Source: Pelargonium x hortorum
Lineage: Eukaryota > Streptophyta > Magnoliopsida > Geraniales > Geraniaceae
Reading direction: 5' to 3'
NCBI GenBank assembly: GCA_036897525.1
Contig: JAYMTJ010000014.1
Location: 88,791-152,790 of the forward strand
DNA: 64,000 nt
A model generated the notes under the pieces. That model was given only the letters and a program-made list of their open reading frames with translations. It had not been told where the DNA came from and searched no databases. Made by a program: the position numbers and the translations under genes. This document shows, piece after piece, positions 48,606 to 62,920 of the stretch (position 1 is the stretch's first letter; each line of letters opens with the position of its first letter).

Positions 48606-51600
48606 GATCTCAGATCTGTCTTGTTTAGGGCTTCTAAGTGAGTTTTATTAGGGAAGGCTGCCCGTGTCCTGGGGTAAGAATACAGGTCTCTTAGGGCCTA
48701 AGCCAGATTGGAATACAGCTCCTGTACAAGTAGTTTATTTAATCATTCCCGATTGGGTGAATTTCAATGTTATTGTATAAGGCTCCAATAAGAAACATAA
48801 AATAGAGATAGGGTTCGCTAATAGTGAAATAAAAGGAACTCCTTTTTACAGAATCGAGTGTTAAAATGCTTTCGGAGTATTTGATTATTGGAAGATCAAA
48901 TAGAGTTTTTATATATATTATGGAGTTATTACAAATTAGCCTTTAATTGTTTGTAATAAAAAGATAATAGTTCTTTCTTTTTTAGCCTAACTTTTTTAGA
49001 GGATCTCCTTAAGCCCATTTAAAATACAAGTTCCTAGTTTACGGAAATGAGCAGTAACTCGTAATTCCCAAACAAGAAAGGAAACGCTAGCAACCTCCGA
49101 CTGAGACTTACCGGAGTTACGATATCTTGTGTTCGACCATGAGGGAATTTAGGAACCAGTAAAGCTTTTCTACATCCAGATAAGAGACTTTTAAGAGTAC
49201 CTCAGCTATTCTTTTGTTTGACGAAATCCCTCTAAGGAGGCTCCTTGTTAAACCTTGTTTTCCGAATTGTGGATTACCCTTTTTTCTATTTTACGATTCC
49301 AGAGACTCCAGTACTAGCTTTTAGAGTAGAAGTTCAAATTTGAGATGAGAATAAGCAAGAAATTTATGAAATAACCCAGGTTTTCTATTTCTAAGGAGTT
49401 TGTACTCCAATTACCATCGGATATTATGAAGCTATAAGCTCATGGAATCCTGTTTGATTACTTATAAATATTCCGTCAATATCTAAAACGCAAAGTAGTT
49501 TCCTTAGTTATTTACATATTCTATAAGGGGTAAGCTTTGAATAGCTCTAAAAGTCGAGAAGATGAGAAGAAAACCGGATATAGAATGATAGGGAGTTCTT
49601 AAATAGGGTTACGGCAGTTTGTAATATAACTAAGACTGGGTTCTTTTTTAGAATTGCCTATATTTGTAGTCTAAATATTATATACTAAGGGAATTCCCTT
49701 GATTCGATGAACTCTGGGGTGCCCCTTTTAAAGCTATAACTTCTTAAAAAAGAATGTAAATTCAACTTATTTAGCGGATTCCTATTAATCTGAGTAGACT
49801 AAAAATCCAAGGTTTTCAAATACACTTAACGCTCCGGATTTTGGGTCCCTGTTTGCGTAAGCTTTGATATGACTGTATTCATAAAAGAAAAATTGTAAGT
49901 TATAGGGTTCTTTTTAGAGGGTTCTACAAAGGTTATATCCATCCAGTGATTCTTCTTGGGCATTCCTGATACACCCCCTGACTTTCATTTTGACCCGAAC
50001 CGAAAACACTAATCTTTAAATGCATAAGAGGTTCTCTCTTTTTTTTTTTAACACAGCTTTTGTTATCTAGAAATTTTAGGTTTTACTAGCCCTTATCGTC
50101 TTTTAGAAGGATCCTTCCTTAACCTTAATAGGGGTAAAACCTCACTCAGTACCTACCCGGGTTCGCAAACCCTACAAAAAAAACAAAGGGATACCCTCTC
50201 CTCTCTCAAGGAAAAGGCAAGTAACTAGTGAACTTGGAGAAAAGGGATTCCGGTTAAAACTAAGGTACCGAAATTGAAAGCTTTATAGTATACCTTGTAA
50301 AAGGGATGACGTACTCTTTCTTAAAAAAAGAAACACTATGCAAAATTCTCAAAAGGAGACTTTAACCTTATCTTTCATACATACATAAAGGGTCAATTTA
50401 TTTGTTATTACTCCAGGTTTCTAGTTTAACCCAATACACCCTTCCTTCTAAAACTAGTTAGAAAAACCTTAAAATGTTGCTTCAATTCAGTACTACTGGA
50501 AACCCTGCAGCAAAGGGGCTGCATGGTTATATTATAAAGGGGTTTGGGTATTCCCGATTCAACTAAAGCTAGGAATTTCTTTTCAAATCTTTAGGAGTCT
50601 TTTTATAAGCTATCCTAAGCAAAAAAGTGACTCTGATTGGGTTATTACTTACTAGCCCCTTTTGTAAGAGAAGCGTAACTACGAAAGAAGGGTTACAAGG
50701 GTGCAATTACTGGGATTTTTTGCTTTCATTATTGATAGTAGAGTTCATACTTCTTAGTTTACAAGTTTACTATTTTAGATTCTTGAGGGAATGCCTTTGG
50801 TATTGAGTTAGTTTGAGAGGGGTTATTAAAGAATAAGAATAAAAACGGGTTTACAACTACAAGCCATAATAAATTTCCCGCTCGCTATGTCATAGTTTTA
50901 AGGAAGACTTTTCCTAAGAGCGCACCTTATATAACCTCAAAAACCTCTGTACAGATATGATATACAGTATTGTTCTTAAAAAAAACTTGTATAGAATAGT
51001 TTGTGTAATACAGTGCTCAATATTTCATTTGGAACGCCTGTAGGTTAAGTTGCCAGAAACTGCGAAATATGAGAAAAGTTTTCTATTTAGCTAGACAATC
51101 CGGAAGACCCCTTTCTTTGTCCTAAAGTCTTATAGACACGTAGTTTTTATACGAACCAAAACTGTATTTTAACAAAGGATTTGTAAGTTAAACACTTGAG
51201 GGTTTTTCTAGACAAGGTTTTGCTTTCATTTTCTATTACCTTTAGTTCTTGGTGTAGCAAGTTGACTTGTTCTTGGATATTGTTCTAATGGAGTACTTTA
51301 TAGCTGTTACTGCTAGATTCTATTTTTATTGTTCGAGAGTCTGAGTTGAGATTCCTAGGATAAGATAAAAACTAAAATGTATTCTGGGTTTTGCAAGGTA
51401 CAGATTTTCCATATTCTTTCCTTAGTCTAATGGAATATACAGGAAAACTAAGTAACTTATTCTATTTACTGAGGCAAAGCTCTTTAGTCTTCTTGGGATA
51501 ACGGAAATGCTATTTCTTATTCTTCTTAGGTATGCAGCTCTATGTCTATAGTAAGCAAAGTAGATAATCCTAAGTCAACATTTCCTAACCTTGTGCCCAA

Positions 51601-53399
51601 CCAGTACTTTCTTGGTGTACAAAAGACAACAAGCTTTTGCCGTTTCATGTCTACTGGGATAAGCTCTCCAGCGAGACCTTCACAGGAATTCAATGCAGTT
51701 GGTTTACAGAATCCTAACCAGGAATTAGAATCTTTCATCAGCTTAGATCGGAAGAAAGCTTTCTAGCATAGCCTCACCTCAAGAGATTCCTTTGTATTTA
51801 CTGCTGACTATTCAATCAAATCTGACTTTAGAACTAAAAAACAAAAAGGAATTCCCCGGCCGATAAATTAGCTCTAACTTTTTATGGGATAATGCCTGAA
51901 GTAGTTGGGCTCCCAGGTAATTTAAGGATTTTTCATTATTAAAACTGAAACCGAGATCGGGCGAACATAGTTTTCCGGATTCTTAAAACCCCTCGAAACA
52001 AACCAAGCAGAGAATCAACAATGTAAGACTAAGTTTTTGTAAAGGTTCCTCTACTGCGTATCTCACTCCATCGTTTGAGAGCTACACTTTGATTTTAATC
52101 TTCTTAGAAAAGGGATCCATAATGAAAGTATATTCTTGGTTGGGTCGGGGCCATCTTGAAAAAAGGAGTGTTTTTATACTCTAAACCGCTTTAGACTTCT
52201 TTGTAAAAGCTGTATCTTTATGATATAGGATAAGTTTCTTAACTACTAATCGGGGTCTCTCTAGTCTCTGTAATTGGGTTTATTAGAACCTTGTTTTTAT
52301 TACTTAACTACACTCAACTCTTCTCCGGGCGAGATCCTAAAAAATTAGAGTCTTAATATTCACGAAGCTCATAATATACCTAATAAGTACATTCTTTTTT
52401 CCTTAACAAAAAGACTAATGATTACCCCGTGGTGAAAAAACAGCATTGTAAGATCAAAAAGGACCCGCGAAATAGAATAAATAGGTAAAATATATAATAT
52501 ATAGTTTTTTAATCCTTAATTGCAGATTGCATAAGCATACTAAATTCTGATTCCAAATAGTGAATAAATATACCTAATCCTCGGTCCAATTGAATCCCCA
52601 AGAAGCTTTCTTCAATACAACAACGAGAAATAAGCAGGACTAGCGTCAAACCTAATAAAGTAAAAACCCCGTTCAATTGTAAGTAATACCTTTTTTCTAT
52701 TTACTGGACCTGATACATGGCACTTAGTTAGAGATTGGACCTTTAGCTAGCTGTAAAGTAGTTATCTAGTTCTAATGAATAAAGTTTCGTTGTCTTCAAT
52801 TCTTTATTATAGTATTTCCTTAAAGTGGTAGGCTTAAGTGGATAAAGTAGGGTTTTTCCGAGCTACAGTAGGTCAAGAATAAGTTTTTGGGGAGTAGACT
52901 ATTAAGACATCTATTTCTATAAAGAATAAGTACAATAAATATACATAGTATAGTAAACTACAAGACTACACAATAGTTAGAATCCAGGTGCAGGTTACAA
53001 AAACAATGAGGGATATACTTTATTAAAGACAATCGTACGGTACTTTACGAAAGTTATCAATTCCTTGTTTTGTTAATTCTTTCCTATACCAAATAGACAA
53101 AACCTCCCGGGGAGTTCGTTTGTCGGATACTAGGGACTTAATTCGCTGGTCGAGGAATATTGTAATGAAAGTTTTTTACTGAACAGGGTTGTTATAAAGC
53201 TTAGAACTAAAGTTAGTAGGATACTTCTTAACTCTCAGGCTTGAGGTTCTAGTAAACAAGGAAGAGACTTCTTAAGGTATTTCCCTTCCCCGCCTATTCT
53301 AGCTAGCTCTAATTCCACTCTTCCTTTAGTTATTCATTTATTCTGTCTCTTGGTTTGTATGTTTCTCTTGTGACTCTTGTCTTGTAGCTTTTCCCACCG

Positions 53400-53460
53400 G
53401 TTAAGTTAAGCCGCGAGGAAAAGAAGATGTTATGGATTCGAATCCCTTTTGAGCACTCTA
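53400..53460 (+). pseudogene. Weak tRNA T-arm relic
   Basis: GGATTCGAATCCC at 53434-53446 is T-loop-like and also a perfect 12-base palindrome, which alone could explain it. The upstream sequence gives no arms. Confidence 0.2.
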
Positions 53461-54532
53461 TATTAGAAAGAGTCGTTTCCGTGTATATCTTTCCATTGCG
53501 TCTCTATCTCTATTAGGTTTGGGAATTGGTAATAAGTCATGGCTTAGAGAAGCTGTGCAAATCAAAGGCTACGAGTACTCCTTTATGAACCCCGTTAGAG
53601 TTGGGAAGAAGCCCTTACAACAGAAGATCTTACTGCGGAGCCTCCTAAGTTGGCTTATTCTATAGAGCTGGAGAAAAAGCTATGACCCTTTTTGTTGCTT
53701 CATATGGCCCTACGAAAGGCTTTCCTTTCTAAATTAGTAATGTCTCCTACGTATTCATTTTGTTAAAGAGGCTTCTGCATAAAGGTCTAAAAAAATCAGA
53801 AAAATACGCTTTCTGACATTTATATTTATGCCCGACTCTTTCTTCTAAATCAATTGCAGCAGCTGAAAAATAGGGAAAAAATGATCTAGATATTCGCTTA
53901 ACTTAAACTTAAAAGGAGTAGTAGTCTAAAATGAATAAAGTTCCTTCTTATTATTAAAGCAGGGGTCCATGTTTATGAGGAATCCAGATCCGCTTTTGGA
54001 TTTGGAGAAGCTAGGCTTATAGGAAAGTCCTTGCGTAGGTTAGAGTTTCCCCCTTTTACGGTATAGGTGGTTCCGTAAAGAAAATTGAAAAGGCTAAGGT
54101 TTTGACCTAGGGTTTGGGTTAAGTGTCTAAATATTTATTGTCGTAGAGTACAGCCCTCGGAATTACAGTATGGGGATCTGTGCTTTCTGCTATAACCATT
54201 AATTAAGTCCCCAAAAGGTCCGGTTTTTAACTTTTAACAAAGAAGCTTTCTTTTTTATTAAGGGCTTCGGGTACTTTTCTAGTTTAGAAGTTTTGTCAGG
54301 AAATAGAGAGGCAAATAGTAGAGTTTCTCTCCTTAACTAACCTTAAGAATCTTAAGGAATTTATAGCTAAAGCAGTTACTATTATCCGTATTATATTTGG
54401 ATAAAGAGGTTTATATAAAAGTCTACATTGTGACAAGGAAGTTCCTATACGGTTTCTAGAAAAGGAATTAGAGCAGAACACCGGGTCTGGAAGCACTAAA
54501 AGTTGTTTAACGAGGTAGTTATACTCATATAT

Positions 54533-54581
54533 CTATATACTATATACTATATACTATATACTATATACTATATACTATATA
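54533..54581 (+). repeat. CTATATA minisatellite, 7 units
   Basis: Seven perfect 7-base units over 49 bases. The sequence is nearly self-complementary (TATA cores) and could extrude as a hairpin. Confidence 0.95.
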
Positions 54582-56367
54582 AGGGGTCTCTAGAATCCTT
54601 TACTAAGCGCTTCTGGGATCCCTTCTAAACACTAGGGAAATAATAAAAAATGTTTTAATGCTTTTTCTCCAAGAGTTCCAGGATCAGTCAATTTTGTTTC
54701 TAAAAGGGTAATTACCCTGCGTTAATATACTTCTTTAGAATACCTCGAAGCACAATCGAGATGCTGTATATAAGCTCCGATTTCTATTTATAAGAGTGTG
54801 CCGGATAAGTCCAACCTCATTTTTTATTTTTTACAAGGCTTGGGTTCTGTTGTGTATCTAGTGAATTGAAGTTAGCATACAATGTCTATATTATTAAACC
54901 TGTATAAAAAAAAGCAAGGTGCTCGTCAACAAAATAAAGTAAGTAGTAGCAAAACCCGGAGTATACGCGAGAATATAGAGTTTCGGGTGCATACCAAATA
55001 AGACTAGTATCTTTTTTTGTAGGTAAAATACTGATATACAACAGTAGATTGTATTCAAGTAGGTGCAAGGGTTTCTGGCATTATATAAAAATGGGTTTTT
55101 TAAAGACATAAAGGAGAGCTCAGACCCGCAAAAGCTCTTGTTATACAGAAATTTTTGAAACCTTTCTTAAGTATCAAGAAACCCGAGAAAGGTGCTTGCT
55201 TTTCCATAATTAGAAATTAAGTAAGTTGCTAGTAAAATAAAAGGTAGCATTTTTTTGGTAAATTGAACAGTAATTTTAAGGTGAATAAGAGTTCTTACTC
55301 CTAGCTTCCGCTAAAAGCTACCTTTTCAAAGCATGCCTAAAACTAAGCATAGATATCCAGATAAACTTCCTCAAAACGACCTGCTCTTACTTTCCAAATT
55401 GAGGATTCTCTTGTTTCCATTTATTGCATTCTTTATAAAGTACGTAGTAAATGAACTCCGAAAACGTGTAGAAGCTAGAATACCGATATCCTCGATTAGT
55501 CCTATATGCATTAGATCTAAACTAAAGGTCGGCGTCTATAGAATAAATACCTCGATGTGGATTCCGCTTGAGTTAGATCCTTTAATTTACTATAAACAAA
55601 GGAGCTGCTGAAACCCTCTTTTCGAAAGAAATTTCTTTAAAAAATACGAAATAGAAATTACCTGTTTTAGCAAGCTAAGCCTTGTCTGACCCTTTTTTTG
55701 AGCCGAGTCCTACTTTTGTAACTTGGAATACCTGTGGTAAAGCACTCGCTTTTGAAATCTCAGTTATTTAAAAGGGGTCAAAAAGCTTCGACATAGGTAG
55801 GGTATTTTGCGTATACCTAGTTGGAGTCTTGGTTAAAGAGAGATACTCACACTGAATAAATGTTATTCCGTTTTTACAAAAATGCTTGCTTATCGCGATT
55901 CTCAAAGAAACCTATCTGAACCGGTATTCTTAATTACTTACAACTTTAAGGGTGCCAGGTCCCTTAATTAGTAGGACACTGCCGGAAATATGTATAATGG
56001 AAGAAATTACCCGTTTAGGGAGAATAATTTAGCAATAGTTATGGAGTAGTTATTACAAAAGGTTTCTAGTTGTGAGTAATTTATCAGATAGATCGGGACA
56101 AAAGGGACTCGAGCTTCAGCTTCAAAGGAAAAAAACTTATGCTTTAACCAATTTAAACAAGTATAGATTAAGCCAGAATAGCTTGAAATAGGATCCTAGC
56201 AGAGTAGGCTTTAGTTAACTCCGTGAATAACTGGCAGGACTGCTTTTTTAGTCCATTGAAACTTTGGTTTTTGTGAGTATGTTTTTGATCTCAAGGATAT
56301 AAATTATAAATAAGAGGTAATCCAATTCTAATAAAAAGTAATACATTAAATTCTATAATACACAATA

Positions 56368-56383
56368 TACTACTACTACTACT
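56368..56383 (+). repeat. TAC microsatellite, 5 units
   Basis: Five TAC units plus one base, at the 5' edge of repeat copy 2. Confidence 0.9.
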
Positions 56384-56414
56384 CCGTAACAAGAGGACCT
56401 ACTACTATAAGAAG

Positions 56415-56860
56415 GCGCAGGTACTAAACCTATAAGATTAACGGGACGGGTACAGCTCCTATTCCAACAAAGAAAGTCTAGCTGAGCTAATAAGACTCCT
56501 AGTCCTGAAGAAGCAGTAAGTCAAAAGCAAAGTCAAACAAGTTAAGAATAAGCAGTGTCGGTGAGTCCTAAGAATAAAAGGATGTTAGTTAAAAATAGAA
56601 TTTAAGGAATATTGAAACTAAAGTCCTGGGTTTGCAGTTCACTAAAAAAGTGCATTTTTAAAGTCTGTTTTTGCTGTGGTTATAAATGTATGAATGTACT
56701 CTCATTAGACTACAATGCATTAACCTTCTTCGGATGCACTCAGGCGGTAATAGGGATGTACTCAAGATTCTTCTAGGGCACTTTCCTCCTTATACGATAA
56801 AGGCAAGAGGGCTTCGCGCCTTTATTAAAGAATCAGTTCTTATTTAGTTAGTTCCAGTAT
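56415..56860 (+). repeat. Dispersed repeat, copy 2
   Basis: Counterpart of 11389-11805, same orientation. AGCTCCT at 56454-56460, AGTCTAGCT at 56475-56483, AAACAAGTTA near 56535 and the 22-base identical block at 56720-56741 occur in the same order and at similar spacing as in copy 1. Downstream the alignment continues through CTCAAGATTCTTC, CCTCC, CGATAAA and GGCAAGAGG, then more weakly to TCCAGTATCTGTAA near 56850. Divergence outside the core is high. No coding product was recognised. Confidence 0.65.
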
Positions 56861-58950
56861 CTGTAAACTCGAAATCCCAATGATGGACAGTTCAGTTCTT
56901 CTAGTCTGCAAAGTAGTGTTAGTATTCACAAGCCAAAGAGCCTAGGGGTTTATTTATAAAGGAAGTGTTTCCTTCATATCATATTGCATTTAAAGTATCC
57001 GGCTATATCCGGATATAGATAGTCTATAAACCGAAGTATAAGGCTCAAGGCAAATTTATAAGGTTAAAGAATTTGAACTAAATCTAATGTTTTTTCTGAG
57101 ATAAATGTACAAAACACATTACTGAGTACCTAAATTGGCAATATAAAGTAAGTAAGTAAGTAAGTAAGAATTTCTATAAACTATCAGGGATTATTCTATT
57201 TCATTTGTATTTAGAATCCTGAGTATTTGTTGGAAGTGCTTTTCCAGTCAGTAGCTGCTTTAACAAATGGAAGTTCATTGGCAGGCATCTGTTTTCCAGG
57301 CACCCTTGTGGTTTTCTGTCTCTCTAGCTTTAACAAAGGAATAATTGCTATGTTGGATTATAGCAATTGACAGCCCATTCCTAAGCCTTTAAGCTTCTGA
57401 ACAAGGACTGGTTTCACAATAACAATAAGGATTTTGGTTTCCTTAATATTCTATTTTTAGTTTAGTATCCGTATTATAGATAAGGAATTTACTATGCTGG
57501 TTTCTAAGGAGGGATTCTTATCAAACATTGGTAAGATTGACTGACTCTAGACTGACTCTAAAAGGTCTCCAAAAGGCAGCTTAACCTCTTGTTACAAGGT
57601 TAGAATACTTGCGACGAGGCTTTTCCTTTTCTATCTAAACTAAAGGGCATATTCATATTCTGGAGAATCATTTTGTTGATATTGTGAGGTTTTATTTGGA
57701 TTAGCTAATTCTTTTTTTAGGTTCCTGCTGATAGTTAGTTAAAAGCTGCTAAATTAGGATTTTCATTTTAGTTAAAGAATTTCTAAACAAGACAAAGGTT
57801 CTCTAAGTAAAGGTAGCTGCTTTCTGGATGTCATGCTTGCTTTACGGGAGTTACTTTATTTATTTAGTATTTTGTTTGGAAGTATTTAATTTATCGGGAT
57901 TTCTCTTCTTCAAGCTTTGAGGGTAGTCACTTATTTAGGTGTAAGTCGGTGACATTATGAGTTAAGTTAAATTAAAGTAAGCAGTTTCCAGTATAATATA
58001 CAATTTATAGTTCTTAAGATAGTTGGCATAATAACTCCAAAACCGGTTTTATACTATAGAGCAAGTTAGCAGTCAGGACTATTCAGTAGTTCACTTCCGA
58101 TCATAAGCTTCAAGCAAAGTAGTTTTAGAATTGTAGCTATAGAAATTTGTCTTAGTTCTTCTATCTTAATTTATTCTGAGAATTCCTATTTCTAATCCGA
58201 TCGATCTTTACTTTATTTTCCGATGAAGTAACGAGTACAGAATCCATGTATAATCCAATCTATCGATGAAGCAATCCTGTGAAGTTTCATATAAGTAGCT
58301 AAGTAGCTTACAAATGAGTACTGAAGTAATTAATTTAGTTGGGAGTAGTCTAGTCTATTTTGTCCTTGAGAGTCTGTAGTTTTAGTCTTTGGGATTATTC
58401 TCTTATTGAATCTTACTTTCAACAGCTAAATAAATATCCTGTTGTAATAAGGGATTGATTCTAAAGGAACGTAAAGTGGTTAAAAGCGCATTTACAGAGG
58501 GAAAGCAAGACTGAACCCGTGCAATACCATCAAGAACCTTTCCTAGAACCGAAACCCTAAATCCTTATTCCTTTGTCAGTCTAACTCTATGGAACCTTCT
58601 AAGCTGGTTAATGACACCAGTTGAAAGCTCTCTCTTGCCAGTCTTGTTTTTGTCAGTCGAAACTATACTATATCACCTGTTCTGAAACACTTATCCCTGG
58701 AACACTCTCTATCTTATTAACCTAAACACCAATCCTAATAAGTCACTTTCTCTTGGTAGTCCGGGTGATACCATCAGCATTAGAACTTTCATAACTCATC
58801 CATGACCTAACCTTGAATGCTTTACCACTCTGAACACTACAAACCACTTGCCGTATTTTACGAGAATTTATATGAATATAGTATGGAAATGACTCAAGCA
58901 ACTTATAAAAAAAGAACAGGTATAGTTTTCTCTTAGCCAAGCCTGCGTAA
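56860..58950. other. Mixed, mainly class B island without genes
   Basis: From about 57180 to 58900 TpG and CpA are normal and GC is higher, as at 37050-38750. A short direct repeat of GACTGACTCTA occurs near 57538 and 57550. No tRNA, exon or rRNA was recognised. The open frame at 58743-58940 is unrecognised. Confidence 0.5.
57146..57165 (+). repeat. AAGT microsatellite, 5 units
   Basis: Five perfect AAGT units, the reverse complement of the ACTT array at 8378-8401. Confidence 0.95.
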
Positions 58951-61900
58951 GAATTGAAGCTTAATTCTTTTTATAGTTTTGAAGTCCTAGTTAGTTTTTT
59001 GTATATCCACTATTTGTGTATAATCTACTGCCATGCATTAGTTAGCCTGGAAAAATCTCAACTTCAGTGCTTTTTAGTTTTAATTAAGATATTACAGAGA
59101 GTTCAAACCGCCACCCTAGGAAAAGTTTCCCCTCTTCTTTTTTGATAGTACTTCCCCAAGTATAACGGGGCCTTCTTCTGTAACTTGATTGGACTAATAC
59201 TAAGGCGAGAGTAGTGACTGCTTTGGACATATGGGATACTTTGCCTAAAGGTCATAGACCGCAAATCTGCAAACTCATCTATAGTTTTCCTGTTGATGTA
59301 AACTCATTTTCTTTCCTTGAGTAAAGTGGAGACTCTATTTCTTTCTTAACTCGCTCCTTCCAGGTCTTTGTAAATAATGACTCTCTGTTAGAGTTAGAAG
59401 TACCGGAAAAATCCGTAATATTTAACAGAAGGTGCAGTCTAAGGGTTTATTAGAAAGGAGTACTAAATTAACATGATTTCATAAAGAGCTATAATTCTTT
59501 TATGGGCTAGAGCCTTTACCACTTAGAGTAGCTGGAGAAGATACGTTATAAGGGGGGATACCTGTCTTGCACTTATCGAAAAGAGGATACGATACCATTT
59601 TAAGTATAACAAGTAAATCTTTCTTACCGACAAGTAAGGGAGGTTAATGCTATAGTACAAGAATACACTGTTAGTAAACTAAGAAACAACTTCCTAAAGT
59701 CTAAAGTAAAGGCAGGAATAAGAGAAACTCTAAAGCTAAAGTCATTCATTTGTTTCGATAAAGACTGTACTTCCCGCATCCTGTTAATAAGTACTAATTG
59801 GGAATTGATTCTCTGCTAAGAAAGGTAAGAGTATAGCTACAACAAAGACTATAAATGCAACTAATCAATGAACTTAAGTCCAAACCCCATAACTCAATAT
59901 CTTAAACAACGGGAACATCTTTAGAACCAAACTATAAACCCCCTCTTTATAACACTAATCCTAGGAACCTCCAAACTAGGGAATCTTGCTTAAATAAGGG
60001 AATGTAACTATCTTAAAAGTACTCTCTAGCATGCCAATGACTGTGACTGACTACGCAGGCTAAGAACTTATAGAATACTGTGGGACCTCATATTTATAGG
60101 GAACCGAAACTCATTTATTGACAGACTTTCCGATTTATTAGTTCTTGGTTATTGCAAGCAAAGGAAGTTCTTTAAAGAATTGTTCTAACCCCTCTAATCC
60201 TAGTAACCAGCCTAACTAGAAATCCACCTTCTCTTTATATCCCGAACCTGTGTTTTTTTTTTTAATTTAGGTACTTTTCTTATTGATTGAGCTAACTCTA
60301 AATCAATCTCTTGAAACAGTTCCTGTTAATGAAACTTGACTTGATAGCCAACCAATGCACTGAATATTTTAATACGGATTTCTTTGTTCTGGGATAGCTA
60401 AGGAGTTTAAGAAACAGATTGTCTTCTTCTTTGAGAGGAGATTCCTAAGTCTTTGCTGTCTTCAACTGTAACAACTACTAATGGAAACGAGCTAAACCAG
60501 TACTGACTACTCCGATTAAAGTATATGCATTTCCTTGTTTCAATTAGAACAATTAAACTAGCCTTAGCTTGCAATCAAGTCCCATCCTAACAGTCTCTAT
60601 CAAACAAGCTAAAGCTTGCCTAGCTTCCAAAATCTGTACCCTTATTAGAATTCTTTGAAGCTTCTCCTTACAAAGCCAAGAATACATTAACTACTTTGCC
60701 AAGAAAACTGTTAGCTACAATTTATAGAGTTCCATCTTAAACTATCTCTTAGAAAATCTTAGGACTCTCAGATAGGTATGTAACCTGGAATTCCTTATAA
60801 GACTGCCTTACTATAAAACACAGAAAAAAGGAAATAAAGCCAACTATTATATTAGTTAAGGCGCGAAGCCCTTTATTTATCCTTGTATTTGTAGAGTCAA
60901 CCCAAAAGGGGTTAAAGTCAAACCCTCCTGTATTGCTGAGTACTCTTTGTATCCTGTTTAGCAAACCTTGGAAAATGATTAAGTCTTGAACTACGATTTC
61001 ACAAATTGATAAGGTTTTCTACGTACTCTAATCAGTCAATCCCGTTTGCTTAATAAAGTAACAAAGCACCAAGTGGAAAATAAGGGCTGCTATATCTACC
61101 CTCGTACTTTACTAAATAAGTTGTAAGACTTTCAAGTTTAAAGAGTTGCTTATTCGTTAAGGGTATTCAGGTTTCGGCTGATAGAGCAAAGAGAGGAATT
61201 TGTAGCTTACTAGGAAGCTGACTTGGGCTAGAGCTATTGACTGAGCTTTCATATATGTAACTCTCTTTTCATGGTGGGATCTGTCTTTGCCAATACAGTA
61301 TGAATGGGAAGGTGTAGTTCGTAGACAACCGTTCGCAAAGGAAAGCGCTCTAATCTTATGACTGCGTTTGCTTTACCTCTGTAAACTTCTATATATAATT
61401 GTTTAAAAGGGAACTTAAAGTCAAAGCATCCTGTCCTCAAATGAAGAGAATCTTACCTAAGCTTCCAAAATAGAAACCAGGAATTCATTTCATTATCTAA
61501 AACTTGCTAATTTGAGTTTGAGATAGATACATAAGATAGGACTCTCTTAATCATGGTTGGGATTGAAGGCAAAGGTGTTAAAGAATTGTAATAAATGTCC
61601 GATAAATATTATTACCCTATGATAGTCTCATTGCTTTCATTTTCTTTTATTTTGTTCGTCAATCAAAGGACAAAAGGAAGCTAGGATGCAAGAAAAGATT
61701 TATCCTTTTTAAGACCTGTATTTCATTTTCGTTCTATGCTTTGTTATACCCTTTACTGGATTATACTTAGAGTTTAACAGGAGCTCCTTTTTTATTTGAA
61801 ATATACAAACAAAGAAATACTAAGGTCAAAGCAGGGGCTTTATTTAATCTTACAAGAGGGGTGCTGAGTCAGGAGTAACATAAGGCTTTGCTAGGAGTGA

Positions 61901-62920
61901 TGTGTAGCAATATGGTAGGCTTAGTTGTTTCGTAAGGAATTTTATCTTTCTATTTACGTTATTCTGATGACACAGTTAAACTAAGTTTTTTAAGACTGAA
62001 ACAGGAGATCCAGACCCACTTATATACGGGACACCCGACTAAAGAGAGCTTTTTTTACTTGCCTTTAGAGGAGCATAGTATACCTATAGGGAACCCCTGT
62101 CTGTACAAGGCATTAGGACAGACTTTACTATAAGATTGAAACTTTTCCGCGCTAGACTTATATCGATTAGGCTTTAGCAATACAAGGGTTGTTTTCGCAA
62201 AAATAAAGAAAAATATATAAGGTCCCAGGAATAAGTTTCTTAGGTGTTATACACCCGAAGCTCCAACGCGTTTCTTGAACCAGGTTCCTTTATTTAGTAG
62301 ATTCCTTAGTAAAAAATTGACTTCAGGGATAGCTGAAATTAGTAGTTTTTTCGAGCCGTTTGGCTCTACGGCTAGCCCCGGTCTCCTTTTAGGGTACCTA
62401 AAAAGAAGTTCAGTATATCTATCTAAATTAAGACTAGTAAAATGTGCGCTGAATGGATAAACCAAAAAGCTTTAGATTCGGAAACTAAGTATTCGAGGAT
62501 TTACCTTAGGAGGTGTTTTGCTATAGCTTTTTTCAGCTGCTTTTAGGATAACATGCACTTCAAAAAAAGTGAGGCGTGCTCTTTTATGAAATTGTGAAGT
62601 CAGAAAGCAACTTTTATCTCATTCACCCATTCCGCTCGTAATCACTCTTAGTCCTAACTTAAGCGAATCCCCTATTCTTTTCGATTAAGTTCTAGGTATT
62701 CATTCGCAAATCTGATGTCCGGTCTTAACGGAGCTGCTTTTGGATTGAATGAAGGGATGCTTTGCTTTGGAGTTGCTATTTGAATCGAGAAGTTCAGTTT
62801 AATCATTAAAGACGACGCTTATTTATTTAATGTTAATGCTACTAGGGCAAAATACTGAAAACAGTTTATTACCTGTTTCTTAAAGAACTGAGCGAAAGGC
62901 AATGCTATATAAGTTAAAAA
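58950..62920. other. Gene-free mixed region
   Basis: Alternates between class A and class B texture (class B-like near 60250-60720 and 61140-61560). A small purine-rich patch lies at 59640-59740. At 62247-62465 both strands are open for 61-72 codons, unrecognised. Confidence 0.6.

Larger units (their letters stand above)
38750..53300. other. Gene-free AT-rich background with tRNA relics
   Basis: Class A composition. The longest open frame of the window is here (44378-44701 +, 107 codons) but its translation has no motif, signal peptide or repeat that I recognise. tRNA-like relics are described separately at 38968, 40535, 40604, 42950, 46690, 47396, 48148 and 48540. At 51526-51766 both strands are open over 70-74 codons, unrecognised. 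Confidence 0.65.
53300..56340. other. Gene-free AT-rich background
   Basis: Around 53340-53640 the texture is class B, and a T-loop-like palindrome GGATTCGAATCC sits at 53434-53445. The rest is class A. The (CTATATA)7 array lies at 54533-54581. The open frame at 55333-55611 (92 codons) is unrecognised. Confidence 0.6.

Noticed and set aside
51526-51766. Open frames on both strands over the same bases (70 and 74 codons)
   Set aside because: Opposite-strand openness often reflects local composition. Neither product is recognisable.
62247-62465. Second region open on both strands
   Set aside because: As above. The minus-strand reading looked plant-mitochondrial in style but matched no gene I could name.
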